Assembly: GCF_006386545.1 (NCBI RefSeq)
Contig: NZ_SWAR01000018.1
Location: 1 to 64,000 of the forward strand
Source: Methylibium rhizosphaerae
GTDB lineage: Bacteria > Pseudomonadota > Gammaproteobacteria > Burkholderiales > Burkholderiaceae_C
Direction: 5' to 3'
Length of the DNA: 64,000 bases
Shown here: piece by piece, positions 34,391-42,590 of the stretch
How positions within the stretch are numbered: position 1 is the first letter of the stretch
How the letters are laid out: each line of letters begins with the position of its first letter
Program-made: the position numbers and the translations under genes
Notes under the pieces: model-generated
Databases searched by the model: none
What the model was told of the DNA's origin: nothing
Seen by the model: only the letters and a program-made list of their open reading frames with translations

Positions 34391-35929
34391 GTGAGCACCT
34401 TGCACGAACGACTGCGGGCCCTGCCGCCCGCGGCCCTGGAGGGCATGCGGCGCGGCATCGAGAAAGAGAGCCTGCGCTCGCTGCCGGGCGGCGAGCTGGC
34501 GCTCACCCCGCATCCGGCCGCGCTCGGCTCGGCGCTCACCAACGAGCACATCACCACCGACTTCAGCGAGTCGCAGCTGGAGCTCATCACCGGCGTGCAT
34601 GCGGACGTCGAGTCCTGCCTGGCCGAGCTCACCCGGATCCACCAGTTCGTGTACCCGGCCATCGGCGAGGAGCTCCTGTGGGTGGGCAGCATGCCCTGCG
34701 GGCTGCCGGCCGACGAGACGATTCCCATCGGCCGCTACGGCTCCTCCAACATCGGCCGCGCCAAGAGCGTCTACCGCATGGGGCTCGGCCACCGCTACGG
34801 CCGGCGCATGCAGACGATCTCCGGCATCCACTACAACTGGTCGATGCCGGGCCTGTCGAACGACGACTACTTCGCGCTGATCCGCAACTTCCGCCGCCAT
34901 TCGTTCCTGCTGCTGTATCTCTTCGGCGCGTCGCCGGCCCTGTGCTCCAGCTTCGTCGAAGGCCGCGAGCACCGGCTCGAGGTGTTCAAGGGCCACACGC
35001 TGCACATGCCGCACGGCACCTCGCTGCGCATGGGCCGCCTGGGCTACCAGAGCGATGCCCAGGCCACGCTGGCGGTGAGCTACAACAGCCTCGAGAGCTA
35101 TGGCGCGTCGCTGCAGGACGCGCTGACGCGGCCCTATCCGCCCTACGAGGCGCTGGGCATCCTGAACCCGGGCGGCGAATACAACCAGCTCGCCACCACG
35201 CTGCTGCAGATCGAGAACGAGTTCTACGGCACCATCCGGCCCAAGCGGGTGATCCGCCGCGGCGAGCGCCCGCTGCATGCGCTGCGAGAGCGCGGCGTCG
35301 AATACGTCGAGGTGCGCTGCATGGACCTCGACCCGTTCGTGCCGGTGGGCATTGCCGCGTCGACCATGCGCTTCCTCGACGTGTTCCTGCTGCACTGCCT
35401 GCTGGCCGACAGTGCGCCCGACACGCCGCAGGAGATCGCGGCGCTGGGCCGCAACCAGCACCGCACCGCCGAGCGCGGCCGCGAGCCCGGCCTGCTGCTG
35501 CTGCGCGGCAGCACCGAAGTGCCGCTGGTCCAGTGGGGCGCCGAAGTGCTGGAGCAATGCGCGCCCATCGCCGCGGCGCTCGATGCGGTCCACGGCGGGC
35601 ATGGCCATCGCGATGCGGTGGATGCTGCCGCCGGCGCACTGGCTCAGCCGCAAGGCCTGCCGTCGGCCCGGGTGCTCTCGGCCATGCGCGACGAGCACGA
35701 CGGCTCCTATGTGCGGTTCGTGAAGGCGCAGTCGCTGAAGACGCGGCAGCTGCTGACGCAGCAGCCGCTGGACGACGAAGCGCGGGCGCATTTCGAGCGC
35801 CTGGCTGCCGAATCGATCGACGAGCAGCGCCGTTGCGAAGCGGCCGACACCGAGCCGTTCGAGACCTACCGGCAGCAGTACCTCGCGCCCGAGCGCCTGT
35901 GGGTCAGGCCTCGCGACCCCGCGCGGTAG
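34391..35929 (+). CDS. gshA: Glutamate-cysteine ligase
   Basis: A 512-aa enzyme that joins glutamate and cysteine with ATP, the first and rate-limiting step of glutathione synthesis. The sequence shows the proteobacterial GshA type: GMRRGIEKESLR at the active-site start, LTNEHITTDFSESQLELITG, SSNIGRAKSVYRMGLGHRYG and SGIHYNWSMPG. The metal- and substrate-binding acidic residues are in place. It has no signal peptide. The next gene begins 125 bases later. No gshB is in this window. Confidence 0.95.
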   Translation: MSTLHERLRALPPAALEGMRRGIEKESLRSLPGGELALTPHPAALGSALTNEHITTDFSESQLELITGVHADVESCLAELTRIHQFVYPAIGEELLWVGSMPCGLPADETIPIGRYGSSNIGRAKSVYRMGLGHRYGRRMQTISGIHYNWSMPGLSNDDYFALIRNFRRHSFLLLYLFGASPALCSSFVEGREHRLEVFKGHTLHMPHGTSLRMGRLGYQSDAQATLAVSYNSLESYGASLQDALTRPYPPYEALGILNPGGEYNQLATTLLQIENEFYGTIRPKRVIRRGERPLHALRERGVEYVEVRCMDLDPFVPVGIAASTMRFLDVFLLHCLLADSAPDTPQEIAALGRNQHRTAERGREPGLLLLRGSTEVPLVQWGAEVLEQCAPIAAALDAVHGGHGHRDAVDAAAGALAQPQGLPSARVLSAMRDEHDGSYVRFVKAQSLKTRQLLTQQPLDDEARAHFERLAAESIDEQRRCEAADTEPFETYRQQYLAPERLWVRPRDPAR

Positions 35930-36053
35930 CGCAAACCGAGAAATACGCCACAGGTGGGCGCCCGGTCCGGTGTTGCGGGCGGGCTATCTTGCCGGGTGGG
36001 CAGGACGCCGGGCGCGTGCGAAGCGCGCCCGCAGCAGGAGCAGACGCATCGAC

Positions 36054-37517
36054 ATGCCACCCAAGCAGGTTCTCCCGGCCGCGGCCTTGGCTGCGGCCCT
36101 GTGGGCGCTTTGCGCCGCGGGCGCCCATGCCGGCGATCAGGCCGAGCGCGCGGTGGCCGCGGTGCGCCGCCTGGTCGAAGGCGGCGAGGTGCGGGCCGGC
36201 ACGGTGCTGAAGCTGCGGGCCAAGCAGGGCAACATGGTCTCCCTGCTCGGCCGCGATTCCGAGCTGCAGAAGGACTGGGAAAGGCGTACCGGCATCCTGG
36301 TCGACGCGAGCGCGATGCCGCAGCTCGACTCGCTGGAATTCATCCGCCAGGCTAGCGACATCGACCTCACCATCGCCCGCAACCACGAGTACCCCGACCT
36401 CGTGCACGGCCAGCTGATCGAAGACCTCACGCCGCTGCTCGAACGCTTCGGCTTCACGCTGCCCGACGACCCGCAAAGCGGCTACATGCTGGTGCGCCAC
36501 CAGGCCTGGTTCGGCGACCGCGTGGTGGCCGTGCCGGCCGACATGGACATCGCACTGCTGTTCGTGCGCCGCGACCTGCTCGAGGACCCGGTGCACCGGG
36601 CGAACTACCGGCAGCGCTACGGGCGCGAGCTGGCGGTGCCGCGCACCTGGGCCGAATACGAGCGGCAGGTCGAATACTTCAGCCGACCGGCCGAAGGCTT
36701 CTACGGCGCTGCCGAACCCCGCGAGAAGGTCACCGGGTGGATGTACTGGCTGCCGCGCTACCTGTCGGCGGCGGCGCCGAACCAGTGGCTGTTCGACGAC
36801 CGCATGCGCCCGCTCATCGATTCGAAGGCCGGCGTGGCCGCCACGCGCAGCTACCTGGCCACTGTGCGCCACTCGCCGCCGCAGGCGCTCGAGGACGGCC
36901 GCGACTACAGCTACACGCTGCCGTACTTCATTCGCGGCAAGGCCTACGCCACCGTGCTCACCACCGCGACCGCCAAGATCTCGAACCGGGAGGATTCGGC
37001 CGTCAGGGGCAAGTTCGTCGCGGCACCGATGCCGGGGCATCAGGTCGGCGGGCGCCTGGTGCGGCGCACGCAGTTCATGTACGGCAACAACCTCGTGGTG
37101 CCCGCCGGCGCGCCCAACAAGCTGCTCGGCTTCCTGTACGCGATGTGGCTCACCGACCCGGACAACGCTTCGCGCTCGGTGGCCGCCAACGGCATTGCCG
37201 ACCCCTACCGCTACAACAGCCTGCGCGACGACAGGGTGCGCGCGATGTACCAGCCGCACACGCTCGACGTGCTGGAGGCCGAGCTGGCCCATGCGGCGCC
37301 ATCCGGCACGGGCCTGCCCGGCGACAGCGAATACCTCGGGGCGCTCAGCCGCAACATCTGGCTGGCCGCCCGCGGCGAGCTCTCGCCGGAGCAGGCCATG
37401 GCCCGGACGGCACGCCAGTGGGAGGCCATCACCGAACGCTACGGGCGCGACGCCCAGATCGCCCACTGGCGGGCCTTCAGTAAGCTGTACCCCACCGCGC
37501 TCGATGCGGCCCGTTGA
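36054..37517 (+). CDS. Periplasmic solute-binding protein, family 1-like
   Basis: A 487-aa secreted protein with a signal peptide (residues 1-26, ending GAHAGD) and the two-lobed fold of extracellular solute-binding proteins (SBP_bac_1-like). Cues are VLKLRAKQGNMVSLLG, SDIDLTIARNHEYPDL and a C-terminal LTDPDNASRSVAANGIADPYRYN. ATG 36054 has AGGAG about 12 bases upstream. There is no transporter gene nearby; instead the next gene, 13 bases after the stop, encodes a membrane GGDEF-EAL protein with a periplasmic domain. It may be a ligand-sensing partner of that protein instead of a transport protein. Confidence 0.85.
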   Translation: MPPKQVLPAAALAAALWALCAAGAHAGDQAERAVAAVRRLVEGGEVRAGTVLKLRAKQGNMVSLLGRDSELQKDWERRTGILVDASAMPQLDSLEFIRQASDIDLTIARNHEYPDLVHGQLIEDLTPLLERFGFTLPDDPQSGYMLVRHQAWFGDRVVAVPADMDIALLFVRRDLLEDPVHRANYRQRYGRELAVPRTWAEYERQVEYFSRPAEGFYGAAEPREKVTGWMYWLPRYLSAAAPNQWLFDDRMRPLIDSKAGVAATRSYLATVRHSPPQALEDGRDYSYTLPYFIRGKAYATVLTTATAKISNREDSAVRGKFVAAPMPGHQVGGRLVRRTQFMYGNNLVVPAGAPNKLLGFLYAMWLTDPDNASRSVAANGIADPYRYNSLRDDRVRAMYQPHTLDVLEAELAHAAPSGTGLPGDSEYLGALSRNIWLAARGELSPEQAMARTARQWEAITERYGRDAQIAHWRAFSKLYPTALDAAR

Positions 37518-37530
37518 CCCGCCGGCCGCC

Positions 37531-39771
37531 ATGAAACCGCATCGCCTCACCCTGCGCACCCGGCTCGCGCTCAGCTTCGCAGGGGCGGGCCTGCTGGTGG
37601 TCGCGCTGCTGCTGGTGGGGCACCGCGTGGTGCGCGAAGCGGCGCTCCAGCAGGAAGAGGCGCTGACCGCGCAGGTGCGGCCGCTGGCCCGCATCAACCG
37701 ACTGCAGTCGCAGATCAGCCGCATCCGCGTGCTCGAGGTCGAACTGCCGCGCCTGACCGACCTGTTCGCGGTGGCCAACCAGCTCGAACTGCTGGAGGCC
37801 GAGCGCCGGGCCTTCGACCGCGAGCTGAGCGAGTTCACCGGCGAACTCCGGGAGCAGCAACCCGCTGCGGCGGCAGTGCTCGACGAACGCTGGCGCCGCT
37901 ACCAGGCCGAACTGGAAGGGCTGCGCCGCCATGTCAAGGCGATGGACCTGGCCGCCGCGCAGCGGCTGGCCACCTTCGAGTCGGCTGAACGATTCAAGGC
38001 CGTCTCGCACACGCTCAAGCAGCTGGCCGAAGGCACCGAGTCGCAGGCGGCGGCGGCCCTGGCGCAGGCGCGCGGCCAGCAGGGTCGGCAGCTGGTGCTG
38101 TTCCTGGCCATGTCGGCCTTCGGCCTGGTGGCGCTCGCCTTGTGGACCGGGCTGCTGGCGCGTTCGGTGTCGGGCCGCATCTCGCGCCTGCGCGACGCCG
38201 CCGCGCGAGTGGCCGAAGGGCAGGGCGAACAGCCCGTGCCGGTGAGCGGCAACGACGAGCTGGCCGACCTTGGCCTGGCCTTCAACACCATGCAGGCCAA
38301 GGTGGCCGCGCGCGAAAAGGCGCTGCGCGCCGCGCACGACGAGCTCGACGCCCGGGTGGCGCAACGTACGCAGGAGCTGCACTCGGCCAACGAGCAGCTG
38401 CTGCGCGAGATCGACGAGCGGCGCCGTGCGGAACAGCGGCTGGCGCACCAGGCGCAATACGACAGCCTCACCGACCTGCCCAACCGCATGCTGGCCATGG
38501 ACCGGCTGTCGCAGGCCATGCTGGCGGCACAGCGCGGCGGGCACCACGTGGTGCTGATCTTCCTGGACCTCGACGACTTCAAGAAGGTCAACGACACCCT
38601 CGGCCACCCGGCCGGCGATGCGCTGCTGGTGCAGGCCGCGGCCCGCCTGCGCCATGCGGTGCGGGCCGGGGACACCGTGGCGCGCCACGGCGGCGACGAG
38701 TTCCTGGTGATCCTGGGCGGGCTCACGGCGCCCGAGGACGCGGAGGTCATCGCCGAGAAGATCCTGCGGGCCTTCGCGCCGCCGTTTTCGGTGGGCGAGA
38801 ACGAGGTCGTGGTCTCGCCCAGCCTGGGGCTGGCCGTCTACCCGGACGACGGCGACGAAGGCAGCCTGCTGCTGCGCAACGCCGACCTTGCGATGTACGA
38901 CGCCAAGGATTCCGGCCGCAACACCTTCCGCTACTTCAACCAGCAGGTGCACGACAGCTCGGTGCAGCGCCTGGCCATCGAGCACAGCCTGCGCAGCGCC
39001 GCCTCGCGCGACGAATTCGAGCTGGTGTACCAGCCGCTGGTGGCGGCCGCCGGCGGCCAGGTGGTGGGCGCCGAGGCGCTGCTGCGCTGGCGCAGCGCCG
39101 AACATGGCTACGTGCTGCCGGACCACTTCATCTCGGTGGCCGAACACACCGGCCTCATCGTCGACATCGGCGACTGGGTGCTGCGCACCGCCTGCGAGCA
39201 GCTGCGCGCCTGGCACGACGCCGGCTGGAGCGGGCTGCATATGGCGGTCAACGTGTCGCCGCGCCAGTTCCGCGGCGACCGGCTGCTGCGCAGCGTGCGT
39301 GAATGCCTGGCCGTCCACCGGTTTGCGCCGGGCGGGCTGCAGGTCGAGGTGACCGAAGGCCTGCTGATCCGCAACCAGCCCGAGGTGCACGACATGCTGG
39401 CCGCGCTGAGCGGCCTGGGCGTGCGCCTGGCGATGGACGACTTCGGCACCGGCTACTCGTCGCTGTCCTACCTGAAGCGCTTTCCGTTCGATGCGATCAA
39501 GATCGACCGCGGCTTCGTGCGCGACGTGGCCTCCGACCCCGACGACCGTGCGCTCGTGATCGCCGCCATCCGCATGGGCAAGGGGCTGGGCCTGTCGGTC
39601 GTGGCCGAAGGCGTGGAGACCGAGCAGCAGCGTGCATTCCTGGCGGAGCAGGGCTGCGACGTGCTGCAGGGCTTCCTGTTCGGCGCGCCGTTGCCGGCGG
39701 ACGCATTTGCACAGCGGTGGCTGGGCAGCACGGTCCGCACGGCGCCGCTCAGTGCGCGAACGCCGGCTTGA
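37531..39771 (+). CDS. Membrane GGDEF-EAL protein with HAMP domain
   Basis: A 746-aa dual cyclic-di-GMP enzyme candidate. One membrane helix (about 14-30), a helical periplasmic four-helix-like region (about 31-185), a second helix (about 190-212), HAMP and a coiled coil precede the catalytic part. GGDEF is intact (387-391) with an RxxD inhibitory site (RAGD) before it. EAL is intact too (515-517, GAEALLRW), followed by NVSPRQF and DDFGTGYSSL. Both activities are possible, but one often dominates. It follows the solute-binding protein by 13 bases, so periplasmic ligand status may set c-di-GMP levels. Its last 23 bases overlap the convergent secreted-protein gene. Confidence 0.92.
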   Translation: MKPHRLTLRTRLALSFAGAGLLVVALLLVGHRVVREAALQQEEALTAQVRPLARINRLQSQISRIRVLEVELPRLTDLFAVANQLELLEAERRAFDRELSEFTGELREQQPAAAAVLDERWRRYQAELEGLRRHVKAMDLAAAQRLATFESAERFKAVSHTLKQLAEGTESQAAAALAQARGQQGRQLVLFLAMSAFGLVALALWTGLLARSVSGRISRLRDAAARVAEGQGEQPVPVSGNDELADLGLAFNTMQAKVAAREKALRAAHDELDARVAQRTQELHSANEQLLREIDERRRAEQRLAHQAQYDSLTDLPNRMLAMDRLSQAMLAAQRGGHHVVLIFLDLDDFKKVNDTLGHPAGDALLVQAAARLRHAVRAGDTVARHGGDEFLVILGGLTAPEDAEVIAEKILRAFAPPFSVGENEVVVSPSLGLAVYPDDGDEGSLLLRNADLAMYDAKDSGRNTFRYFNQQVHDSSVQRLAIEHSLRSAASRDEFELVYQPLVAAAGGQVVGAEALLRWRSAEHGYVLPDHFISVAEHTGLIVDIGDWVLRTACEQLRAWHDAGWSGLHMAVNVSPRQFRGDRLLRSVRECLAVHRFAPGGLQVEVTEGLLIRNQPEVHDMLAALSGLGVRLAMDDFGTGYSSLSYLKRFPFDAIKIDRGFVRDVASDPDDRALVIAAIRMGKGLGLSVVAEGVETEQQRAFLAEQGCDVLQGFLFGAPLPADAFAQRWLGSTVRTAPLSARTPA

Positions 39772-41530
39772 GCGGCTCGAGGAAGATCTCCTCGATCGGG
39801 AAGTCGATCGGCTTCAGGCAGCTCATGCCGGCGGTGGCCTCCAGCCTGGCTTGCCGGTCGAGCAGGTCATGGAAGGTGCGCTGCACGCCGTCGATGTTCT
39901 TCGGCATGTTGTTGCCGGTGAGGAAGTCCGATAGCTTGGCTTCGGCCCCGAGCATGCGAGGCTTGATGTGCAGGAATCCGGTATCGGTGCTTCCGGTATG
40001 GCATCCGCTGCAGGTGGCCAGCGAGAACATGTGCCGCGCTTCGGGGTTGGTGACGCCGGGAGGCGACCAGATGAAGCCCGCGCCCGGGTCGATATGGCCG
40101 CCCCGGAACGGCGCCGTGCCCGGGTAGGTGAGCGGCACCTCGTGCTTGCCGGCCAGGATGGCGGACTCATGCTGGTTGACGAAGTCGCCCACAGCCGGCG
40201 AATTCTGCAGCGAGCGATCCGGTGTCTGCGCGACGGTGTCGTGCATCAGCCGGCCGGCGAACGGCCCCTTGTTGAGCTGCAGCTTCGATTCACGCAGCTG
40301 CCAGAAAGTCTCGAAGAATGTGTTGCCCAGCGCGAACTCGTTGGTGCGGACCTGGTTGATGGCGCTGCGGTTCGGCAGCTTCGACGGGTCGGCATCGCGC
40401 AGCGTGAACTGGTCGGTGAGGGCTTGCAGCGCCGTGTTGTAGGCGGGTGAGCCCAGCGCGAGGCTGCCGAGCGCGCGCCACTGCCTTGCCCAGTCGCGCA
40501 CTGCGAAGCAGCCGTTGCGGCGGATGCCGTATTCGAAGATCACCGTGAAAGGCATGGCCTGCGGAATGAAGGGCGGGCCGGCGAGCTTGCAATTGAGCGC
40601 ACCGAACACGAGGCGCGCCTCGCCGGCGTCGCCGGAGCCGTACAGCGTGTTGCCGCGCAGGTCCTGCCGGTTCACGATGGCCAGCAGGCGGAAGGGCGCA
40701 CGGGCGAGGTCGAGCTTGCCATTGCCCAGGCGCGGCCAGTTGTCGAGCAGGCGCGGCAGGCCGATGGCACGGTTGGGCACGGTGAAGCCGTTGATGCTGA
40801 GGTCGTTCTGCCACTGGTTGACCCACCATTCGGCAAAGTCGGCCGGGTGGATGCCGGTGACCGGCTCGTTGGCCATTTCGGTCATCAGCTTGCCGAAGGT
40901 CCAGGCGCCCATCTGCGTGCCATTGCCGCTGCAGGCGTCGTAGGTGCGCAACGGATCCTCGACCACCAGCGTGCTGGTGATCAGCAGCTCGCGGGCCGGG
41001 TCCACCACGAAGGGGATGCCGGAGATCTTGTCGAGCGGGCTCGCCCTCCCGGCCTCCAGCGCAGTGAACCGCGATGGCGCCGGCGGCTCATGGCGCAGCA
41101 GCTCGCGCTGCGGCCCGAACACCGGCAGCGCGCGGTATTTCGACAGGCGCTCGATGCGTTGCTGCTGAATGCGGTTGACCTGCGCGGCATCGACCTGCAC
41201 GACGGCGGCATAGACGCCGTCTGCGGCGCGGGTGTCTGGCGCGGCGCCGTCATCGCGCAGTGGCGTGGGGCCGAGGCCGCCCTGGATCACCAGCGCCGTG
41301 TTGCGGCGCTTGTCGGCGAACTGCATGCGCACGACGGCATTGCCGGCGGCGGTGGGCCTGGGCAACAGCTCGATGCTGGCCGAGGCCACCTGCGGAGGCG
41401 CCTTGGCATGCGAGGGATCGAATCGCAGCTCCACGGCGCCGGCGGGCGGTGTGAGCGTGAGCAGTGCAAAGGCAAGGCAGGCAGACAGCAGGGTGACGGC
41501 GACGACGCGCCGGCGGAGCGAAAGGTGCAT
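39749..41530 (-). CDS. Large secreted protein with one haem c site
   Basis: A 593-aa exported protein of unknown function. The signal peptide is residues 1-31. It has an N-terminal Ig- or beta-sandwich-like part (about 35-115) and a large central alpha/beta part with many W/N/R residues (for example FAEWWVNQWQNDLSINGFT). Near the C-terminus a CSGCH haem c motif (507-511) is followed by TGSTDTGFLHIKPRMLG. The haem is close to the end, so it could pass electrons out of an enzymatic domain. Similar proteins are seen in bacteria that make large secreted oxidoreductase-like proteins, but no family is named. Confidence 0.75.
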   Translation of the reverse strand: MHLSLRRRVVAVTLLSACLAFALLTLTPPAGAVELRFDPSHAKAPPQVASASIELLPRPTAAGNAVVRMQFADKRRNTALVIQGGLGPTPLRDDGAAPDTRAADGVYAAVVQVDAAQVNRIQQQRIERLSKYRALPVFGPQRELLRHEPPAPSRFTALEAGRASPLDKISGIPFVVDPARELLITSTLVVEDPLRTYDACSGNGTQMGAWTFGKLMTEMANEPVTGIHPADFAEWWVNQWQNDLSINGFTVPNRAIGLPRLLDNWPRLGNGKLDLARAPFRLLAIVNRQDLRGNTLYGSGDAGEARLVFGALNCKLAGPPFIPQAMPFTVIFEYGIRRNGCFAVRDWARQWRALGSLALGSPAYNTALQALTDQFTLRDADPSKLPNRSAINQVRTNEFALGNTFFETFWQLRESKLQLNKGPFAGRLMHDTVAQTPDRSLQNSPAVGDFVNQHESAILAGKHEVPLTYPGTAPFRGGHIDPGAGFIWSPPGVTNPEARHMFSLATCSGCHTGSTDTGFLHIKPRMLGAEAKLSDFLTGNNMPKNIDGVQRTFHDLLDRQARLEATAGMSCLKPIDFPIEEIFLEPLKPAFAH

Positions 41531-41670
41531 GACGGTTGACTCCCTGATGGGCCGGTACCGCGTGAATGGGTACTCATGGCTCAGGCCAGTCTAGGCAGCC
41601 GCTTCCGGTTTGACAGCCGATGGCTTAGGGGGAACCCACGCAGGTGGGGGTAGGGGCTTGCAGCGGGCGC

Positions 41671-42516
41671 TCAGGTGCGCCACACCCGCGGCGGCTCGGC
41701 CGCCAGTCCCCACATCGCCTGGCGCCATGCGGCGCGCACCCGCTGCAGTGCGGCGAAGGGCGCCTCGGTGCGGTGCGCCAGCGCGCGCAGCACCACCACG
41801 TGCGGGTTGGGCGAGGTGATGCCTGCGTGCAGCTCGCTGCCCTGCAGCGCCTCGCGCGCGGCCTGCAGCAGCGTGTCGATGCGGGCGGTGCCCATCGCGT
41901 CGCCGCTCGCCCACCATAGGGTGGCCAGCACTCCATGGCCGGCCCAGCCGAGCGGCGAGGCGAGCAGCCTGCGCGTGTGGGCCGCGTGTTTCGGGTCGTC
42001 GAAGTCGAGCACGCCGCGTTCGAGCCAGCGGCCCGGAAGGCGCAGCTGCTGCTCGAAGCGGCCTTGGGCGAACGGCTCGCCCGCGGCCGGCAGGCCGAGG
42101 GCGAGCAGGTCCCAGCCCAGCATCTCGGCGCCGGCGTCGAGGGTGAAGTCGAGGTGGTTCACCGCACGCGTGCGGTCGTAGGCGATGGTTTCCATCGGCA
42201 GCCATTCGAGCCGCGCACCGGCTGCCACATGGGCTGCCAGCGCCTGCCGCGCCTCTTCGCCGGCGCTGCGGTAGAAGCGGGTGGCGCCCGGCGTGGTGAC
42301 GAGCGCATGGCTGTTCGCCTCGAGCCGCAGCTCGATGTCGAGCCGGTCGCCGCCGACGATGCCGCCGGGCGGGTGCACCAGCACGTGGTGGCAGATGCCC
42401 GGCCCTTCGGGGTACAGCGCCTGCAGCACGCGCAAGGGGCCGTCGTGGCGGTCGTGGGCGACGGTGCGATCGCCTTCGCGGCGGTAGTGCAGGTTCAATC
42501 GGCCGGGCCAGCCCAT
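41671..42516 (-). CDS. ureD: Urease accessory protein UreD
   Basis: A 281-aa protein of the UreD/UreH family, a scaffold that helps UreF and UreG put nickel into urease. The family segments are HHVLVHPPGGIVGGDRLDIEL, HALVTTPGATRFYRS and LEWLPMETIAYDR. The start ATG 42516 is MGWPGRLNLHYRRE. It is normally the first gene before ureABC, but here the gene downstream encodes an unrelated secreted protein and no urease gene is in the window. It could be a relic, or its partners could be far away. Divergent from a TPR-GGDEF gene by 74 bases. Confidence 0.92.
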   Translation of the reverse strand: MGWPGRLNLHYRREGDRTVAHDRHDGPLRVLQALYPEGPGICHHVLVHPPGGIVGGDRLDIELRLEANSHALVTTPGATRFYRSAGEEARQALAAHVAAGARLEWLPMETIAYDRTRAVNHLDFTLDAGAEMLGWDLLALGLPAAGEPFAQGRFEQQLRLPGRWLERGVLDFDDPKHAAHTRRLLASPLGWAGHGVLATLWWASGDAMGTARIDTLLQAAREALQGSELHAGITSPNPHVVVLRALAHRTEAPFAALQRVRAAWRQAMWGLAAEPPRVWRT

Positions 42517-42590
42517 GGAGTGCGAGGGAAAGACAAAGGGCGCCAGTGTAGGGCCGCACCTCGTTGACCCCGCGGCGCGGCCCCTTCACC

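Noticed and set aside
33140-35791. Upstream extension of the DJ-1 lipoprotein frame to about 1273 codons
   Set aside because: It runs antisense through gshA and neighbours; the lipobox signal at 33139 defines the real start.
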